Part shown: positions 1-12,954 of the stretch, piece by piece
Position numbering within the stretch: the first letter of the stretch is position 1
How the letters are laid out: every line of letters starts with the position of its first letter
Assembly (NCBI GenBank): GCA_000733355.1
Contig: JNVV01000001.1
Coordinates: forward strand, 3,196,278-3,260,277
Source of the DNA: Falciphora oryzae
Taxonomy: Eukaryota > Ascomycota > Sordariomycetes > Magnaporthales > Magnaporthaceae
Reading direction: 5' to 3'
DNA length: 64,000 nucleotides
Made by a program: the position numbers and the translations under genes
Notes under the pieces: model-generated
Databases searched by the model: none
Told to the model about the DNA's origin: nothing
Seen by the model: only the letters and a program-made list of their open reading frames with translations

Positions 1-1619
1 AGGCGGAGCCGTCTGTTCGTGGGGATCCCGGGGAGACCGCTTCATCTCCCGGGGTGGTCCGAGAAGCGGTACGTGATAAGCAAGATAGGTAAAGGCAGAG
101 TGAGAGAGACTGAGAGAGAGATAGCGGATGAAAGGGGGTGGCTTATTACGGTTGGTGTGGACACGCAGCAGCTGCGGGTGAGACGTTGTTTCAATAAACA
201 AGTTGAGGCTCTTCCGCGCGCTTAATTTAGCAACATGCAAGGGAGGGAGTCCCTGACGGCCGCCTAAACTAAAATGCGAGGATGCGAGGATACGTTAAGG
301 GATGTACATACATAGGCACATACGTACGGAGGGAACAAGGGGAGGGCGGTCTGCGGCGTGGGTCCTTGGGTTTTGTTTCCCCTTTTTATTCCTGGTCCCC
401 TCCCCCGGACATGGGACTTCTCGTCACACATGTAGGTGGTCAAGAATAGACGGAAGGGACTGTGACGAGATTTCTGTTCGTCGAGAAGCTTCGACAGCCA
501 CGTTTTCTGCCTTGCCGACCCTCCCTTCTCTTCCCGCCTCCCAAGACTCGGCCACCTTGGAATACGACGGTTGCAGGCATGGGGGTGGAGGAAGAGGGGA
601 CGTGATGAGAACGAACTGCCGTGCATATATGCAACGGCCTGACCGGTTCGTCGGAGGGAAAATAGCCGCCACGGTGGTGTGTGTGGGTTGGTAAAAAAAA
701 AGGGGGGAACCAACAGCATGTGGCGACACTTGCGTATGCGCCGCGGCAAAAGGAGCGGCACACACACCCTGGCCGTATGTTTAGCAAAGTGGCTTGACCC
801 TATAATCTAGATCGCAGACATGGCGCCTTGAGCCTCATCGAGGGATGGAGCGAGACGCGGTGGCGCCAGGCATCCCAGCAGGGTTGGAGGTGATGCAACC
901 GGATAGGGCAGGCGGGCCGGGCATGCTAGTCTCTTGGTGCCGATATGCCGGGAGAGCGATGTGCTCGGCCCGGCGGCCGCAGAAGCGTGGGCGGGAGCGC
1001 AGATGAAGGGGACGCGGGAGGGGTGTGTGTGTGTGCGTGTGGCTTGCTGAAGTCGGCATGCCCCGGCGAGACGCCCGGCACTGCAGCGTCACTGATCGAC
1101 TGCCGCCGAGGACGGTGTGTGCGTCGGCGGCGGCGGCGACAAGCTTCGCTGCGTGGGCTGGAGGCTCTCAGGCGCAGCCACCGTCGCGTGTAGGGCCCAA
1201 GGATACAGGCCTCCCTCTCGATCTCCCACACTCCGGCAGGGCCTGGGCCGGGCACCAGCCAGGCCGGGGAACGGGCCTGTATGCGCGAGAGGGCCCATCA
1301 CATCACCGTAGCGCTGCATCCGATGCAGGTCCAAGCCACGCCCTTCGAGATCTGGGCGCGGGCAAAAATAAGCTCGAAAAGGGGGTGTACGGCGCGGTGT
1401 GCCGGGTCGTCGACGCAGTAAACCCGCGGCAAAGGAAGAGCGAAGCGTGGTGCGGGTTCTGGAACACGCAAACGACACGCCCTCCCTGGAGAGGACCTGG
1501 AGGCATGGTTCCTGGGCGTACGTGGATAGCCCAGGAGCTGGCGCGCGCGATCCTCCTAAGCGCCCTCGGTGAGGGCGTCTGCAACGACGACGTTGAAAAT
1601 AGCCCTGGGGAAAAAGAGG

Positions 1620-1645
1620 AAAAAAAAAAAAAAAAAAAAAAAAAA
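1620..1645. repeat. poly-A tract (26 A)
   Basis: Uninterrupted run of 26 A between GC-rich sequences. Similar tracts of 15-26 nt recur through the window; no retroelement body is attached to this one. Confidence 0.9.
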
Positions 1646-4600
1646 CCGCCGGGCGCCTAATGGCAGCGTCGGGCGCCTAAACTGCCAGCGCTTGCCGCTG
1701 TTATTGGTTGGGCCCTGCTGGCTGACAGGGGCGGTTGGAAACCTGGGGTGTGGGGTTAACATGCGGGACAGGGTCTTCGGGTTGGAACTGGAAGGCACGA
1801 CTGGGGTTCGAGAGAGAAAAGCAAACCCCAGGCAGGATGGAGCCGCGCGCTGCAAAGCGGTTGAGATTGCGAAATGCAAGGTCTTTAACGACACCAGATC
1901 GCTGGTCTTGTTTCTATCATTTTTGGTCGAGATGGCGCTAGGCGAGGTCAAAGCTGGCAGCTGTGTTTTGTTTCAGCGCTTGTAGCAGCCTGGGTTTGGC
2001 GTTGGTGGCTTGTGTCGCGTGGTGCCGGCGGCTCAATTGTGTCATTGAAATTTTTGGCTGGACCTCGCGATGGGCCTGGCTCCCTGTGAGCAACTGCTCT
2101 TGATGAAAGCGGGTGCGTCTCTCGCCTTCGAAACAACAAGTACAAAAATATCGTGCGCGTGCGAACCAATTGAGGCCTTGCGCCCTAGGCAGCGCGCTTG
2201 TCCTCCAGGCGCGGCACCAACAATGCCATGTTGGTTACCCACTCTGGGAGGCATCCAATTGCTGGGCAGGCTATGGAATGGACCAAATGCCTTTTTGCCA
2301 AACGATGCTCGCGAAGGAGTCAGCCCCCACGCACAGAGCCGGGCTGTTGGGTCTAAAAGCACCAGTCGGATGGCTTGCCTTGTCTTCGGGGCCTGGCAGC
2401 CGTGTAAAAAACGACCGGGGAGATCCTTTTCGGGCGCGGCTGTGATCACGGGTTGGCCCAGTCGAACTTGGATTCAACCGATGCGGACCACGAAAAAAAC
2501 CAACAGCCAAATCTACCAACCACCCACCTGCCTCTTTCGTCTTGTCCGTCTTTTCAAACTTACTAAACCCCAGCCCGAGTACTCGGTCCCGACCCTTGTG
2601 TGCGCGTGAGTGCAGGGGATCCTCCACATGAGATGAGTGGGACGCGTAACGGGGTCCCTTTGTTTCTATAATTACAATCACGGCCAGGTTGGCTGCGCAC
2701 TTTTTTTTCGAAGCCTTGATATGGAGCCTGGTGGTGGCGATGTTGTTCGTCCGTTGCCTGTGCGAAACAACCCTGCCTCGCCGTTTGAGTGTCTCCATTT
2801 TCTCCGCCTGCCCTGTCTTGGGGTGCTTGGCTGGGCGCGGATGCTGCCGGTCCCCGCCAAATTTTGATCTTGTTCTGCTGTTGGGACACACTCGACCCCA
2901 GCCTCCCCTCTCCCCTCCCGTCTGTTGGTTTTGTGCCAAGTCAAGAGTCCCCATCGGCTACTCCGTCTTCTCCCCACTTGCCCACGCAGCTGATGCCCGC
3001 CTTCGATCCTACCTGTTTGTCTGCTACCTGCCTAGTAAGACATCTCAGTAGCAGCGGGATGCCGCCGAAAATAAAACTGCACTTTTTTCCAGCCCTTGCT
3101 TGGCCGATGTCGTTGGGGGCGGTGCGGGTAGCCGAGACGGGCCCCGCAGCCCTCGGGCTTCCCTCTCGCGCTTGACCGAGAGCCTAAGCGACGGCAGCAA
3201 CAGGCGCGGGAGGGTGTTGCATTGTCATCAAATTCACATCAGACACAAAAATAGAGACAGCCAGCTGCGTCTGTTAGGGTTGTCTCGTTACAGGCTTGGG
3301 CGTTGTGCGGCGGCCAAGCACGGCTGGAGAGTCATCAGGCGAGCCAGGGTATGAGCAGTACCAACCTTGTCGGATTCGACCTCCCCCTGCCAACATGGAA
3401 CCCCCGGGCATCGCAAATCGTCAATCGCTGTGTCGATCCCCAGATAAGGGCGGTCCGCAGCCGCTGCCGCGGGGATAGACGGGAAAGAAAACCAAGACGC
3501 ACACAAAACAATCGACAGACGTCAGTCGGTCGGTGGCTGAGATGGCGGTCAGGAAGTGGACTTTTGGGGCAACATCCGTCGAGACCCGTCACCCCGTCCA
3601 TGCTGCCGAGCCTTGCCAGTCCTGGCATTCCCCTCCCTGAGGTGACCGGTCGTCACGCAGCCACATAGTACATATTCGTCCCGCACTGCAGGTGAGACAT
3701 GGTCATGGGATACGAATGGAGCACGGCAATGATGCCGCCCTGTAATCGCCACATCACCCACCGTAGTAAGGGAAAACAAGGCTGGCTGGCCGGCCCCGTC
3801 ACTGCATGGAATCCCTGTGCCGGCTGCAGTAGGCCGGTTGTTGTTTGCACTGGGCAAATCACACACGGCCGCTGCGGCAGACTAACGCGACCAGGCTCTT
3901 ACTGGTACGCGCCTGAGCCCGGGATCTGTCGGAAGTTGCTCGGACCTGGGAGAGCAGCAGCCCGGGACTTTGCATCCTCTGCATCACATCCCCAGCCGAG
4001 ATATACCGGCCGGTTGACCAGGCCCGGCCAGAGGTTTCCAATAATGGACAACTATGGAATCTCATCACTCTCCCCCTGGCATGACCTCCGGGGAACTGCC
4101 GATACCACCACGCACCATTTTGTTCTTCTGATCTGCTCCGAGGGCCGGCCGGTCGCCCACCCCTGACCCATATATCGAGGTTTCGTTTCGCACATGCATC
4201 GACCTTTGTCGTTCCCAATAGGCCAAAATGTCAGGCACGGCGAGCCAATCAAGGCATAGTCGTCGTCACAAGCACGCCAGGGCGGTAAATCTATCGGAAT
4301 AAGCGAGACGGGGCGTCTGGCGGGCCTGGTTGGTTGTAAACCACCCCGCGCACGCCGCCGTCCTTAGTGAATACGGGGGTTGTGTGTGTGTGTGTGGTGG
4401 GAGTGGCGTCTTTTCTGCGACAAGCGCTCTTTTTTACCCTCTAGCTCGTAATGCGCCTATTGCTACGTCGGCAACTATTGGGTAGGCCTGCGTCTGCGTG
4501 TATGCGCGGGCCTTGTGGATGCGTGTCTCTCTTTCACTGCCCGCTCGGCTTGTCTCGCCCACACACCCACATGTTTCTTGGTTTCCCACCCCTGGTGTCT

Positions 4601-7600
4601 TGCTTCGCGCGCATATCTGGCCACCAAGGAAGAATCGAGGCCAAACGAAAGAGAAAAAGACGCTTGATTGATTGGCAGGCACTGCGCCGTGCATGCCTGG
4701 CTTCTCGAAGCCGCTGCATTATTCTCTTTGCTTTTTTCTTATTGTTTTCATGTTTCTCAATGGATGGTCCCTGTTTCTCCGCATCCCCCCTCTGTCGACA
4801 CGTCTCGACCGGTCAAACCGCAACCATTGCCGCCACCAACAATGTTTGCAGGCGCAGGCACATCTGAGATAAGGCCGGCCGCGTCCTTGGCGGGCAGCCA
4901 ATGCGCTCGCTCCAGATTGCTTGAGAGGAAAAAGCAAGGGAAGGGGGAGGGGAAGAGCGCGTCGAGTAATACGTTGTATATCAAATTGGCCCGGGACCTG
5001 CTGGCCGGCCTCCATGTTTCTAATTTTGTAAACCCGGGGTGGCATCAATGTCAAATGGGTTGCAGCCGGCTAGGCCAAGAGGCACGGCCACAGGGAAAGC
5101 GAAGCCGCAGAAGGGGACGTTACTAGTAGGTGCCGTTATTGTGGGAAAATCTCGCTCGATTCGATCAAATTCGATTGCGCTTCCTGGGCCATGACACCAT
5201 CCATTTGCAACGTCTTGGGACCGGGTGCTGCCCTCGTCGCCCTTCCTTTTGGGCGAGATGGAGGGCGCCGGCCGGAAAGACTGTCGGCGAATTGGTCACC
5301 TCGAGCAGCCCAGTTTCCCTGCCCGCTTGCACATGCGACGAGGGAGGGGAGCAAGGTTGATTGATTGACCCAGCAAGAGAGCGCGCAAGCGAGCCTAGCG
5401 CGGTGCCTGCGCAACAAGGCCCGTCCCCCGTCCCCACTCTGCTTCGGCGGCGTCCTTGTGCAAACGCAAGGAAGAAAAGAAAAAAAAAAATCCAGGAACC
5501 TAAGCTGAAAGAGAAGCCAACCTTGCCGCCTCATTGGGCCCGGCACAGGTTTTGGGGCAAGTCATGGCACCCAGCTAGCCCGTTTTTGGTTGCCTGTCCA
5601 CGGTGCTGCCTCCTCTCCGTCGCAACCACCAACCACATCAGCGGGGTCGTACGAGACGGGACACCTGAGGTAGCCCCAGCCCTGCTGGTAAGCTGCCTCG
5701 GTACTTTTGCTTTGTGACGGGGTTGGGTCCCGATCCTCCGTGATCCTCTCTGTGGAGGCAGTAGATTCCTACCCGCGACGTCCAAAAGAGAACAGCGGGA
5801 TTGTTGGCCAAGAGGAGAAGAAGGAAGGGGAATAAAGGGCACGGCTATTAATACCATTCTGTCGGGCAGTCCACCGCTGACTGGAAAGCCGACGGGACTC
5901 GGGAGAGAGCACAAGGATGGTTGAGTTGACACCGCCAGGGTGGACGGGGACGGGTCGAGGGAGACCTTGCAGGCCCTCAGGGAGCCAGCCGAACGACAAG
6001 GATCAACCCAATGACTCGCCCGGCACGGGTGCCGCACGCCGCGCGTTTGTTCCCAATCGTTCGTGTGCGGTGCGCCTGTCTGTGCCTGTGCCTGTGCACT
6101 CACTGATTCTGAGCAGTCCTCCCCCACTGTAGCATTTTCTTCATCTTTCTTTCTCTGGCTCGCCGCTCGCGCAGGGCCATTCTCGTCGTGGTTACCCAAT
6201 GAAAATTTAAGCTAGCACAGCCGGGGCTAGGCGGGTTGGGATCCCACGCTCACACGCAGTGCCACCATCAGCCCCCTCCCCTCCACCCTCTCCCATCCAA
6301 TACGTCAAACACCGCGGCGGGTGCCATTGAATAAAGGTTCTTACGGAGGATGCGAGCACGGGAGATCACATTTCGTCACATGACGCTCTCGATGGAGAAA
6401 CAGCAGAAAAAAGGCCCCATCGCCGGCCGCACCATCGAAACCAGCACCATCTGAAAATTGGCCTTGTGGCGGTTTTGATTCGACAGGCCGCCAGGGGTGG
6501 CCGACCTGGGCAATCCATGACGGCGACCGCCTGCAGACCGCGGTGGTAGGGCAGCAGGCGCCGTTCGGCTCATGACATGTGGGACCAAGGTGTTGCTGTT
6601 CGCGCGGCCGTGGAGACGATTCCGCAGGGCAGACCCTGAGAAGCCAAACGCATCTCCCGGAGCGGAGCGGAGGAGGAGGAGGGAGGGAGGGCGCCCGCCG
6701 CGGGACGACGGTGTGTCACAATCCCACAGGGTGCGCGGCCCTCGCAACCTGGCGAGGGCGCTCAATGCTCTGCTCGGCAGCCATGCCGGACTCGATGCTC
6801 GATGGTTGGTGGCGCACAAATATCACACAGCACACCCACTCGCACATGCACACATACACACATATTCTCACACTACCAAGAATGTCGCGAGGGGGGGTGG
6901 GAGGGGACAAGCCGGCCTCTTCTATTTGCTGTTGGGCCTTTGCCACTAAACCTTCCCCAGCTGGGGGGCCTCACAAGTTCGGATCCGAACAAGCAAGAAA
7001 AACGAAGTTTCCAAGGCGGCAAAACTCTCGATAGCGAGGACACCCGCGCGCACAAACGCACCCACCTACGCGTACGCCTGCAGGGCCACTGCTTGCAGCG
7101 GCGGCCGGTTACAGACAGAACCGATGCAGAGGCGACGCATATCGCTTGTTCGTCTAACAACCTCGGCCAGGCAAGGGGAAAAAAATAAATAAACAGAAAA
7201 ACAAGAGAGAGGAAAGAGAGACAGAACGGTCAGGGTGTGGGCGTCCATTATTCCCGGCCGGACCTTACCTTTTTTTTTCTTCCCTGTGCCATGTTATATT
7301 GTATGTGATTCCCCGTCCTTCGTTGCGACCTCTTTTGCGAATAAAGTTCGAAAAGGTCGTCTCTGATAAAACCGGCCGATCGTCATGGGCCCCACAGACG
7401 AGCTCGACTCACGACTGCCGATGTGTGCCTGTGAGCTGTCCGTACATACATACTGCACATAAGGAGGGACTGGGCCAAGGGGGGAGATTCCAGAGTAGGA
7501 CATTGTTCGGATCATGTAGGGTGAGATGCCGTTAGGGATGGATGGGCCTCCGTCTCGCTACGTAGGTTTGCCCCGTGTGAGACGGAGCGAGAGAGTCTGT

Positions 7601-7754
7601 CTGGCGGCCGTGGGTTTTCCTCGCCCGCTTGTCTGCGGTGCGCCAGTCGGCAAGGGCTTTCGCGCCCGTGATTGGCTGTGATTGCGCTCCCAGGCCGGTG
7701 GGGCGTGCGGTTAGCCACCAGGGCATCCGCAACCGCAACCAACAACCGCGCAGC

Positions 7755-7800
7755 GCGGGTATAAATCCCGAGCACACGCCCCTTTAGCACACACCCCACC
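7755..7800 (+). promoter_or_regulatory. possible core promoter with TATA box
   Basis: TATAAAT at 7760-7766 sits in a GC-rich context and is followed about 30 nt downstream by a CA/C-rich stretch that could serve as initiator. It is the clearest TATA element upstream of the Zn2Cys6 gene at 10531. That would imply a leader of more than 2 kb, so the assignment is speculative. Confidence 0.25.
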
Positions 7801-8400
7801 CCCTCCCCTCCTTTTCTCCGCTTCGAGTCACAGAGGCACACACCCCCATACCCCTGGAATACGGGGTGTCGGCCGATGGAATCCAAGCAATCGCATTCGA
7901 ACCTGAACTGCCTACTTCCCTGTGCACACCTCTCAGCTGGCCTATCACCCCCTTCCCTTGGCCCTCAGGACCTCTGGATCCTTTACCGCCGTCGCCCGAA
8001 GCGCCTCGCGCCCTGATATTCGAGGATGTGACGCGCTTGCTGCCGCTGCTTCTGCTGCTGCCGGGTGCCAGGCAGACTCGCTGTGGCCGGATGGATATTG
8101 GGGACGAGAATAGGGGAAAGAATCGATAGAACACCATCCCTGATGGCAAATGAGACGAAGATGGAATGCTGCAAGCCGTCAGAGAAGCGCGAGACGTCTC
8201 ACTCCACCGCCAGGCCTGCGCGGCTGCAGAGAGCGCGAGATCGTAGATAATATGCCTGCCCTTGCCTGCCTCCATCCCGAGCTGCAAGTACCTGGGACCC
8301 GAGCTATTTCGTTCTTCTTGTATTATACGCTCTTGCTCGGTCGGGCCTCTCTCCCGTTTCGCAGTCTCGTTCGCGCGCTCGCTGGTCGAACAATTTAAAA

Positions 8401-10530
8401 GTTACCTCACCTTATTAATATTATCGTCTTTCCCGCGCCGGCGTGTTTTTCTTCCCCTTCCTCTCACCCGCTTCCCTTTCCCCTCCCTCACTTTCCCTTT
8501 TTATCTGCTGCTTGGATCCTTGGCCTCCGCCCGCACCCACGTTGCGCTGCGTGTAAGCCTGTCTCGTCAAGTCGGGATAGTTGCGACTCTGCTTACTTGT
8601 CTGCAACCCTCCACGACATTTTTTTCTTCTTCGTTCTTTCGACCCTGGGCTAGCCCCAAGACGCGCCAAACGAGCTAAGGTACGAAAGCGGCCCTCCTCC
8701 CGGCTTTTTTTTTTTTTTTTTTTGCCTCTTCCCACACCAAACTTTTGCGTTTGTCTATTTTCCCACATTTGCGTGCCTCTCCCGCGCTTCCTCAAACATT
8801 TTCCTTCCACACTTGCGCCGTTCCCGTTTATTTGCAGGCCTTGTTTCGCTCACCAACAAGATAACAGAGTCAGAAAATCGCCACGCGGGAGGCAGCCCGA
8901 GCTCTGAGCTAAATTGTACGTTGAGCATTGAAAAAAAAGCGGGCGGCTTTTGGGCCAGGCGGGTTGTGGTCTGGGCCTGGGGGCCGAAAATTGACGAGGT
9001 TCGGTTTCGGACTTGGCTGGAGCACAGGACCTGACAGAGCAAAGCAAGCATTCTCCAGGCTTCCGGGAACAGGCGCAGAACAGTCGCGCGTCAAAATCTC
9101 CAGTCATCTCAAGAAGCGCCCTTCAGCTGCTCCCAGCTTGCTGGATTTGCCTTGGGTCCCGCCACACACACACACACGCACACACGCACTCACTCACACA
9201 CCCACCCCCTCCCCAAAAGAAGAAGGAAGCAAAAAAGGCGCGCGCGCGCCTTTCGTCTCGACCGACCACGGGCGTATACACGGCAAGCTTTCCAGGCCCG
9301 GGACAGCCCTTGTCGGCAACTCACCTGTCCCCCTACTGATCACAAGGAACAAGCCGATCAAGGAGCAGCATACACGGTCGCGATCCACTCTCGTCCCGCC
9401 CCTTTGACCGGAACGTCAAACCCGCGCGACACCACCCGGTGGAGGCTCGCTCCTCTGACGTGTCATCTCGGCGGCCGACTGAGGGTCTCCCAGCTCTGCG
9501 TCTCCCAGCTTTTGTTGTGTCTTCAACAGTATTGTGAGCCTGCCGGCGGTGGCCCTTGCGTCGTGACAACTGCGACGGCGATCCACACCACAACCCAAGC
9601 CTCGGCGCTGCATCACTCTTACTCTATTCAGGCCCACGCCGGCGCACATACGCACACGCCACCCTCCCTGCAGACCCCTCCCCTCCCCTTTCGTTATTAC
9701 TGTTCCTACTGTACGAACGACACGGCGATTCTCCTGCAACCGAAAAACCACATATCACACTGCCACCACTGCCTTTTCCCGCGCCGCCCAAAGAAGAAAT
9801 CGCAGCCAGAGCAGCTAGCAGCCCGCGCACGCACCCCTTGGTTCGGCGCAGATTCACCGACACACAAAAGCCCTGCGGCCTTCTGAATCACACACCTGGA
9901 TGGCCGATTACCCACACGAGACGAACGGCATTTCCCCATAACAGCGTCTTTTTGCCTCCCTCGCCCGCTGCGCCAGGACCATCACGCATCCTTGCTGCTG
10001 CTCGCTCCTCCTCCCCGCCCGAACCCGTCGTCTTGCTTTTTCCACCGCGGCCTTTCACCACCCGCGGCCCCGAGAAAAGTCGGCATTGTCTGTTCTTCTT
10101 TTTCTCTGTTTGCACCTTGTTCCCATTATACCCTAATAGTCCCTTGTGTTTTTGTGCTGTGCGACATCGCCCGCCCGACTTTGTGCGAAGGAAGAGGGAA
10201 GGGAAAGGCGCCAAGAGCGCTTAGGACGCAACTCAGCCGCCTTTTCTCATTTCGCTCCAGGTCCGCCCCAGACGCCACCTTTAGGGCCTTCCGTGTTGTC
10301 CGCGCCCTCGACTCCCTTGGTGCTCCGCATTTGCGCCGCCCAAAGACCAGGAACCCGCCAGAAAAATAAGCCGGCCTTTTCCCCTACCGACCTCGGCTTC
10401 TGGCACAGGGCGATTTCCTGCCTGCCTCGGCGGCCTTTTCTTTTTTCTTTTCTTTTTTGTCTTTCCTTTTTGGCGGCGTTGCGTTTCACAGGCATATTTC
10501 ACGACGCGCGCAACGGTCGCCTGTTGAAGA
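8401..10530 (+). promoter_or_regulatory. pyrimidine-rich promoter/leader of the 10531 gene
   Basis: This 2.1 kb stretch is strongly CT-biased on the plus strand (dense CT blocks at 8430-8850 and 10080-10490), as is common around fungal transcription starts. It also holds a T19 run (8705-8723) and a CA microsatellite (about 9163-9200). Frames that are open here are Pro/Ser/Arg-rich and look like by-products of base composition. Several ATGs precede 10531, so upstream open frames may act on translation if this is transcribed leader. Confidence 0.45.
8680..8837 (+). other. possible 5'-leader intron
   Basis: A GTACGA donor at 8680 and a TTTGCAG acceptor ending at 8837 bracket 158 nt that include a T19 run and a CT-rich 3' half, as expected of a fungal leader intron. 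No coding frame depends on it, so only transcript data could confirm it. Confidence 0.25.
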
Positions 10531-12954
10531 ATGGCGACGTTTACCGCCCTAAATGGGGGCTCACCCAAAGCGTCCGAAGGTGTCAACGGCAGCAGTGTGC
10601 CGGCGAGGAGGAATGGTTCCGAGGAGCGCCAGAGCAGCGTCGCGGCGGCACCCACAACAACGGCAGCGCCGGTGGCCGGGTCTCCCAGCGGTAAGGCCTC
10701 TGCGCCGACCGAGAACGCGTCCGTGCCTGCAGTCGTCGTCAACAGGCATGAGCGGGAACGCGACCACCAACAGCAGAGCGAGGCTGAGCGGGAGCGCGAG
10801 CGGCCCAGGAGTAGCTGGACAGGAGTGCTCTCTCCCGCCGAAGAACGGCCGCCTCCGTTCCGGCCGACTGCGTTTCCAGGTGCCCAGGACTCTTCTCCGA
10901 ACAAGCGCAAACGATCCCATTCGCCTCCTTCCCCAACCGAGGGCTCTCGCGACCACTTCGGACGCCGGGGAGGATCCGAGCCGAGGGATGCGCCCCATGC
11001 GGCATCACGTGATCACAACAGCCTGAGTCCTCCCAAGGCCGGTCACGACACGGATCTCAGGAGGGCGCTTGGCCGGGAAAGCGCTCGGGACTTTGAGCGG
11101 AGTGGTGGGAGCCGGCTGAAGTTCGCCATGATGAGCATGAAGGACGACAACTGGGGGCCCAACTACGAGCAGCTGCACTCTGCAGTGCCCGACTCGGCCG
11201 TCAGCGAGGTCGACCCCGTTGGCGACCTGACTCACTTCGAGGGCAGCCAGACCGGCGACGTGGATATGGATGATTCTCCTGTCGCCTCTTCGTACCGCCA
11301 TACCTCCTTCGTTCCCGAGCAGCGCCGCGACGGCGTCATCCAGTCCGACCCCAAGAAGAGGAAGCGCAATTTCAGCAACAGGACCAAGACTGGGTGCCTC
11401 ACCTGCAGGCGCCGGAAGAAGAAGTGCGACGAAGCCAAGCCCGAGTGTGAGTGTTCCCGTAGTTCTATCGTGTATGGACTGCTGAAGCTGACCAGAGCCC
11501 TTCGCCTTTGCCACAGGCTCCAACTGCATCAAGGGAGGATTCGTCTGTGCTGGATATCCACCCCAGCGTGGTACCTGGCCGAATAAGCAGGAGAGCAAGG
11601 CGACGGCAGTTCAGATCGAGAGCAAGGACCCGAACTACAGGCCGCCAGGGGCCTATGGTATGGGCGGCTCACGCGAGCCCTATCCAGCCCAGGGCCAGGG
11701 CCAGGGTCAGCCCCAGAGCCAAGGCCAGCCCCGAAGCCAAAGCCCGGGGCAGAGTCAAAACCAGAGGCAGAGTCAGAGCCCGAGCCCAAGTCCGAGCCCG
11801 AGCCAGAGTCAGGGCCAGAGACAGCCCTCGCTGGTTCCCCAGGCGAAGCGTGAGCCGCTTCCGGCGTACCGCGGCCAGGCTCTCCGCATCCAGACGCCAG
11901 CCCAGCGCCTGATAACAGAAGAGTCTCGCCCACTGAACGTGCTGAACCCGCCAACAGCCTCTGACGGCAAGGTTTCCTCTCGCTTCCCCGGCGTGGCGCA
12001 GTCCATGTTGATGACCCCTGACAGCGCGGGGACACCGACAAAGGGCAAGGAATTCCCAGCTACACGCGTCCCGCCACTGCACGACCTCAGCAGGAAAGTG
12101 CCAGAGCCGACTAGCGCGCCCCAGCTGCCTCAACTCGGCCCAGGCCGGACGGGGAGGACAAGCCCGCCGCTCAGCTCCATGACGAGCGGCGCGCAGGCGA
12201 CGGCGCAAATGGCTCTCTCGCACACATACTCGCCTTCGTCGCGGCCCCGCAGGGAGAAGGACCAGATGCTGGCAGGCCTCATGTTCTACCCCTACGACAA
12301 GGAGCTGGTCCTGGAGCGGGAGCGTTGCAGCACATCGGTGTGGCGCTTCAACAATGCCACAAACCCGGGCAACGGCGTCTCGCCCACGGAGCGCGACCGG
12401 CTCTTCCGCGAGATCCTGCAGCCGAGCGAGGGCGTGCAGCTGTCGCAGGCGCAGGTGTCCCCTGTAACCCACACGGGCCAGCTGGGCGCCGGCGTCATGG
12501 TCGAGGCGCCCTTCCACTCCGACTACGGCTACAACATCAAGATCTCGGACAACGTCGTGCTCGGCCGCAACTGCTCCATCCACGACGCCGGCGAGGTCAC
12601 CATTGGCACCAACACCGTCATCAGCCCCAACGTGTGCATCTACACCACCGACCTGCCGCTGGACCCCCGCCAACGCAACGGCGCCCGCGGCTCGCAGTCG
12701 GCCAGGGCCGTCCACATCGAGGAAGACGTCTGGGTTGGTGCCAATGTCGTCATCCTCCCGGGCGTCAGGATCGGAGCCGGCTCCACCGTTGGTGCCGGAT
12801 CTCTCGTTACCAAGGTATGTAACGCATGTTGTTCCTGGCCCCCTATATCTCGTTGACAGCAGGTTAACTAATATTTGCTCAACAGGACCTGCCACCCCGC
12901 TCTATATGCTACGGCCAGCCGGCAAAGGCTCACAGGCCACTCCCCTTGAACTAA
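10531..12954 (+). CDS. Zn2Cys6 transcription factor fused to a maltose-acetyltransferase-like domain
   Basis: Three exons: 10531-11446, 11517-12814 and 12886-12954, giving 760 aa. The first intron (GTGAGT...CCACAG) splits a Cys codon inside the zinc cluster. Splicing restores a perfect Cx2Cx6Cx6Cx2Cx6C at residues 289-316, preceded by a basic KKRKR. Residues 1-285 are Ser/Pro/charged and probably disordered; about 360-410 is Gln/Ser/Pro-rich. From about residue 554 to the end there is a maltose/galactoside O-acetyltransferase-type domain (Mac region, then left-handed beta-helix hexapeptide repeats such as VWVGANVVILPGVRIGAG) ending in the family's usual ITKD-PP / GQPAK signature. The His expected after IYT is Leu (residue 685), so catalysis is doubtful. 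Likely a nuclear regulator; target genes are unknown. The zinc cluster and hexapeptide domain are certain; the role of the fusion is inferred. Confidence 0.9.

Larger units (their letters stand above)
1..8400. other. long gene-free region
   Basis: No open frame here shows a recognisable domain, a consistent codon pattern or a credible exon series; the open frames on both strands are short, overlapping and low-complexity. Visible structure is limited to TG/CA microsatellites (about 1020-1040, 4380-4398, 6825-6870), an A26 run (1620-1645) and a TATA-like TATAAAT at 7760-7766 followed by C-rich sequence. It probably includes distal promoter and leader sequence of the plus-strand regulator starting at 10531. 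Lineage-specific genes or non-coding RNAs cannot be excluded without transcript data. Confidence 0.6.

Noticed and set aside
2042..2977. Overlapping open frames on both strands at 2.0-3.0 kb
   Set aside because: Frames on both strands are open at once, with no domain, no intron pattern and no start context, as expected from base composition.
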